This document shows, in pieces, positions 14,602-17,833 of a stretch of 17,833 nucleotides of DNA (positions are counted from its first letter, which is position 1; the number at the start of each line of letters is the position of its first letter). The notes beneath the pieces were generated by a model that did not search any database, had not been told where the DNA came from, and saw nothing but the letters and a program-made list of their open reading frames with translations. A program made the position numbers and the translations under genes. Origin of the DNA: an uncultured Bacteroidota bacterium (GTDB taxonomy: Bacteria; Bacteroidota; Bacteroidia; Flavobacteriales; Schleiferiaceae); NCBI GenBank assembly GCA_913056475.1, contig CAJXMS010000009.1:1-17833 (forward strand), in the 5' to 3' direction.

Positions 14602-15351
14602 ATGAAAAAGCCCTCTTATTGGCTTATTGATGCGGGTAATACTCGCTTGAAGGCGGCCTATTATCAGGGTAATGCCTTGGTGGATGAAATAGCGGTGGAC
14701 AGCCTGGAGGCCTTAGAAGGTCGATTAAATGGCTGGCCTTCGCCCCGGGCAGGCCTCTTGTCCAACGTGGGCGCTTGGGATTTTGAGGGGGTACCCGCGC
14801 GTTTTGGCGGGCATTGGCTAAGCCTGACGTCTGACACCCCACTGCCCATTCGGGTAGCTTATAAAAGCCCCGAGACCTTAGGGAATGATAGACGGGCATT
14901 GGCGGTGGCCGGGGCTACGTTTTATCCGGGGCGTCCCGTTCTGGTGATTGACCTGGGAACTTGCATAACCTATGACGTGGTAGATGCGGAGGGTACCTAC
15001 TTGGGAGGCGCCATTAGTCCGGGCCTGCAGATGCGACTGCGCGCTATGCATCATTTTACTTCCGCATTACCCTTAGCGACTTTACCACCAGCAGAAGAAG
15101 TAATGCAAACCAAGGAACTCATACCGGGCGCCAGCACAGAGGCATCACTCCAGCAGGGAGCGCTGGAAGGCTGGCGGGGAGAAATAAGACATTTTAGAGA
15201 AGCTTATCGGGCGCGGTATCCGGGTATGGTAACGGTAGTGACGGGCGGTGATGTGGAAAGACTTGCTCACTTGCCAAAAAGTAGCATCTTTGCACGACCA
15301 AAATTCATGCTCTCTGGACTCAAAAGCATCCTGGACTACAACATTCTATAA
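14602..15351 (+). CDS. coaX: Type III pantothenate kinase
   Basis: CoaX phosphorylates pantothenate with ATP, the first committed step of coenzyme A synthesis in the cytoplasm. The 249-residue length is normal. Motifs of the ASKHA-fold type III enzyme are DAGNTRLK at 10-17 (phosphate binding), LGNDRRALAVAGA at 93-105 with the catalytic-site Asp96-Arg97 pair, VIDLGTCITYDVVD at 115-128, and GGAISPG at 135-141; VVTGGD near the C-terminus completes the ATP site. Type III enzymes resist pantothenate-analogue feedback and usually require a monovalent cation, which is family knowledge. The next gene begins four bases after the stop, and a promoter-like sequence lies inside the 3' part of coaX. Upstream, tRNA-Phe is divergent. 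Confidence 0.95.
   Translation: MKKPSYWLIDAGNTRLKAAYYQGNALVDEIAVDSLEALEGRLNGWPSPRAGLLSNVGAWDFEGVPARFGGHWLSLTSDTPLPIRVAYKSPETLGNDRRALAVAGATFYPGRPVLVIDLGTCITYDVVDAEGTYLGGAISPGLQMRLRAMHHFTSALPLATLPPAEEVMQTKELIPGASTEASLQQGALEGWRGEIRHFREAYRARYPGMVTVVTGGDVERLAHLPKSSIFARPKFMLSGLKSILDYNIL
15263..15292 (+). promoter_or_regulatory. Candidate internal promoter inside coaX for the outer-membrane protein gene
   Basis: TTG (15263-15265), exactly 19 bases, then CATCTTTG (15285-15292) matches the two-part Bacteroidota promoter with one mismatch in the -7 element. Transcription would start near 15299 and reach the TTG start codon at 15356 after about 57 bases. It would let the envelope genes be expressed apart from coaX. 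Confidence 0.45.
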
Positions 15352-15355
15352 TCTA

Positions 15356-16672
15356 TTGAAGGGAATCCTCATCATCCCTTTTTTTATTTTGGGCAGTACC
15401 GTTTTCCTTCAAGCCCAAGTAAGTTCTATCTCCCCTTATTCCAAATTGGGCCTCGGGGAGAGGGCCGTACCCAATTTTACGCGGAGCATGGGTTTTGGGG
15501 ATGCCTCGCTAGGGCTACCCCAGCCCCTCAATTTAGATGCTTCTAATCCCGCCTCCTACAGTGAACTTAAGTTAGTGGCCCTCGAAGCGGGCATGGAGAC
15601 CGGTCGCTACCGTCAAGAACAAGCGGAGCCCTCCTTAACGGTAGACAATAATCTTTCCCGTTTTCGCTACCTGAGCGCCGGGGTTCCTCTTACGGACTGG
15701 TGGGGCAGTGCCATTGGCGTGCAACCACTCAGTTTCATGGGTTATCGGATTACTACTTCCAGCCCCTTGCCCAGCGATAGCAGTGTGAATACTATTTATG
15801 ATTACCAGGGCGAAGGCAATCTGAGTTCTTTCTTTTGGAGTCATGGCGTTGAAGTGGCCCAAAATTTATCTCTGGGAATTCGAGCTGAATTTATTTTCGG
15901 TTCGCTGGAAAGAAATGCTTCCGTTGATTTTAGCGAGCGCGGATTCTTTGATACCCGCATAGAAGATGAAACCACCGTTCGTGGCCTCCGACTTCAGTAT
16001 GGTGTTCAATATCAGCATCCGCTCAAAGGCCAACGCTATTTAGGAGTAGGGCTTTCTTATCGAAATGCTACCGACCTTGACGCGACGGTTTCTCGCTATC
16101 AGTACACCACTCTGATTGGCCAGCCATTAGATACACTGGCGGGTGGGAGTGAGCAGTCGAAAGCGATTACTACTCCGGGGGAATTCCAGATTGGGCTTAG
16201 TTACGGAAGGCAGCACGATGAGCTGGTGAATCCAGCTTGGGCCGTAAATTTGGATTATGCCTATCATCAGGATGGGGCCTTTCGAGACGTGGACGGAAAC
16301 GCCCCCTGGACGGACAATCAATCTTTGGAGTTGGGAGGCTTTATGGTACCGCGTTACACATTTGAAGGTCTGAATCGCTCTAAGAGTTATTTTTCGCTAG
16401 TGGAGTACCGGATAGGAGGGTATCTCCGCGAAACGCCTTACACCGTAGGGGGTCAGCAAATCCTGGACCAGGGCCTAACCCTCGGTTTTGGGCTCCCCAT
16501 CCGGCAGCGCAATATGGCCCCCGGCGAGGTGAAGATCACCAGTTTGAACGTCGCTCTACGGGCCGGTCAAAGGGGAAGTTTGAGTCAGGGAGGCATTCAG
16601 GAACGATATTTGAAACTTTTTTTGGGAATCACGTTTAATGATAAATGGTTTCTGAAGTACAAGTACCGTTAA
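15356..16672 (+). CDS. Outer-membrane beta-barrel-like protein downstream of coaX
   Basis: This 438-residue protein is predicted to be exported and inserted in the outer membrane. From a TTG at 15356 it opens with a clean signal peptide (MKGILIIPFFILGSTVFLQA, initiator read as Met). It then has ISPYSKLGLGER and RSMGFGDASLGL, an opening typical of Bacteroidota barrel proteins related in style to FadL/PorV. Alternating hydrophobic strands with aromatic edges continue to the end, which is WFLKYKYR, a plausible barrel terminus. No in-frame ATG exists between the early one at 15251, deep inside coaX, and the mature region, so TTG is the best start. The order coaX, barrel protein, TPR protein is common in this phylum, with LptC usually following; the function is unknown, perhaps envelope biogenesis. 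Confidence 0.8.
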   Translation: MKGILIIPFFILGSTVFLQAQVSSISPYSKLGLGERAVPNFTRSMGFGDASLGLPQPLNLDASNPASYSELKLVALEAGMETGRYRQEQAEPSLTVDNNLSRFRYLSAGVPLTDWWGSAIGVQPLSFMGYRITTSSPLPSDSSVNTIYDYQGEGNLSSFFWSHGVEVAQNLSLGIRAEFIFGSLERNASVDFSERGFFDTRIEDETTVRGLRLQYGVQYQHPLKGQRYLGVGLSYRNATDLDATVSRYQYTTLIGQPLDTLAGGSEQSKAITTPGEFQIGLSYGRQHDELVNPAWAVNLDYAYHQDGAFRDVDGNAPWTDNQSLELGGFMVPRYTFEGLNRSKSYFSLVEYRIGGYLRETPYTVGGQQILDQGLTLGFGLPIRQRNMAPGEVKITSLNVALRAGQRGSLSQGGIQERYLKLFLGITFNDKWFLKYKYR

Positions 16673-16707
16673 TTCATTAGCTAATTTTTAATAAATACCT
16701 TAGAATC

Positions 16708-17833
16708 ATGAAGAAGGCTCTCTTAGTCTTGACCGCCGTAGTATTATCAACGCCGCTTTTACGGGCGCAGAGTGAAGGTAGTAAGTATGGGGAAGACAGT
16801 GTAAAGTGTCGCGAAAACCTCTACATCTACTACGAGCTCGCCAAAAAGCGCAATTTTCTAGAGGCATATGATGGCTGGGATTATGTATACCATAATTGTC
16901 CTCGCTCCAGCATCAATAACTTCATTTATGGGCCTTACATAGTTAAGGCGAAGATGAAAGATGTACCCGAAGCGGAAAAACAAGAATTTAAGGAGCTTTT
17001 GCTAAATGTTTATGACCAACGCTTAAAGTACTTCCCCAATCCCAAAAAGAAAGGCTATGTACTGACCCGGAAGGCGGTAGATCTGGTGCGTCTCTTTCCA
17101 GATAGTGCCAAACAAGCCTACGACCTGTTCCGCAAAGCGCTGGAGCTGGATGGTTTAGAGCAAAGTGCTGCTTTTTACAACTATATGTTCGTAGCCGCCG
17201 CCCGGATGTACAATAATGATCAGTTGGAAGAGAAGGGTATTTTTGAGGCTTACAATATTGCCCAGGAAGGAATAAAGACCAATACTGATGCGCTTAACCG
17301 AAAGGTCATAGCCCTGGAGGGCAATCCTGAGGATACCACCAGTAAGTCCTTGACTGCTGAAGAAAAGAAGCAGCTGGCCAAGTACGAGCGGGAGCTCGAG
17401 CGCTACCAAAACGTGGTTGGAAATGTAGATAAAATTATTACCCCCATAGCCACCTGCAACCGCCTGGGTACTATTTACAATGACAGCACCTTCCAGGTCC
17501 ATAAAACGGACACCGTTTGGCTCAAGCGAGCGGCCAAAATGCTACAGCGCAAACGTCCTAATGAAGAAGGAAAAATGGAAGACTGCTCGGACCTGCCCAT
17601 TTTCTTCAAAATTTCTGATGCCCTGTACAAAATGCAGCCTTCCGCCCCGTCGGCAAGAGGAATGTTTATTCTAGCCTATCGCAACGAGAATTACAATAAG
17701 GCGGTAGATTATGTGAAAGAAGCGATAGAACTCGAAATTGATCCGCAAGATCAGGCAGAAGACTACCTGCGCCTGGCCCAAACTTACCTTAAGATTGGTA
17801 ATGAAGCTGGTGCGGCAGGAGCCGCTCGTAATG
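16708..17833 (+). CDS. Secreted tetratricopeptide-repeat protein (C-terminus beyond window)
   Basis: The open frame begins with ATG at 16708, 35 bases after the barrel-protein stop, and runs uninterrupted to the right edge, giving at least 375 residues. A signal peptide MKKALLVLTAVVLSTPLLRA is followed by a mature region starting QSEG. TPR-like helix pairs appear at about 125-155 (AKQAYDLFRKALELDG) and 325-375 (AYRNENYNKAVDYVKEAIEL, then DYLRLAQTYLKIGNEAGAAG), with a charged helical stretch between. It is probably periplasmic or attached to the outer membrane and may assemble envelope proteins, an inference from the neighbouring barrel gene. TACCTTAG at 16696-16703, four bases before the ATG, resembles a -7 element with one mismatch, but cotranscription with the preceding gene is the simpler view. 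Confidence 0.85.
   Translation, partial: MKKALLVLTAVVLSTPLLRAQSEGSKYGEDSVKCRENLYIYYELAKKRNFLEAYDGWDYVYHNCPRSSINNFIYGPYIVKAKMKDVPEAEKQEFKELLLNVYDQRLKYFPNPKKKGYVLTRKAVDLVRLFPDSAKQAYDLFRKALELDGLEQSAAFYNYMFVAAARMYNNDQLEEKGIFEAYNIAQEGIKTNTDALNRKVIALEGNPEDTTSKSLTAEEKKQLAKYERELERYQNVVGNVDKIITPIATCNRLGTIYNDSTFQVHKTDTVWLKRAAKMLQRKRPNEEGKMEDCSDLPIFFKISDALYKMQPSAPSARGMFILAYRNENYNKAVDYVKEAIELEIDPQDQAEDYLRLAQTYLKIGNEAGAAGAARN

Overview
The window (roughly half GC by eye) reads as an ordinary chromosomal stretch of a member of the Bacteroidota. The evidence is the Bacteroidota-type -7 promoter element TAnnTTTG in front of most genes, AT-rich start regions without clear Shine-Dalgarno sequences, the gene order coaX / outer-membrane protein / TPR protein typical of that phylum, and a PAS sensor of a Bacteroidota style. 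I cannot fix the class; a Saprospiria- or Cytophagia-like lineage is a guess.

Layout. 1-410 holds no gene, only hairpins, one of which looks like the terminator of the first operon. 6172-411 (minus strand) is a complete tripartite RND efflux operon: periplasmic adaptor, HAE1-type inner-membrane permease, outer-membrane factor, with an ATGA overlap between the last two. Divergent from it, 6301-7917 (plus) encodes BshC, the last enzyme of bacillithiol synthesis. It converges on 9501-8164 (minus), a type II NADH dehydrogenase. Further minus-strand genes follow, most with their own promoter: a DUF900-like alpha/beta hydrolase (10700-9579), a secreted serine hydrolase of the beta-lactamase/PBP4* class (about 12401-11049), a thioredoxin (12845-12474) with a textbook terminator, and a membrane PAS sensor that stops after its phosphoacceptor helices (14134-12926). 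A tRNA-Phe(GAA) lies at 14490-14415 (minus). Divergent from it begins a plus-strand unit: type III pantothenate kinase coaX, an outer-membrane beta-barrel-like protein that seems to start at TTG, and a secreted TPR protein cut by the right edge.

How the genes relate. The efflux genes form one export machine. BshC, thioredoxin and Ndh all touch thiol/redox balance or NADH turnover, but they sit in separate units and only the efflux/bshC intergenic region is shared. coaX is co-located with envelope genes. I saw no mobile element, CRISPR array, phage gene or defence system, and no convincing new multi-gene system. The points most worth a second look are regulatory: -7 elements placed so close to bshC and coaX that the mRNAs may be leaderless, a promoter inside coaX, paired palindromes over the ndh promoter, and nested alternative hairpins at 10961-11023. 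On the protein side, the odd one is a sensor kinase-like protein without a catalytic ATPase domain.
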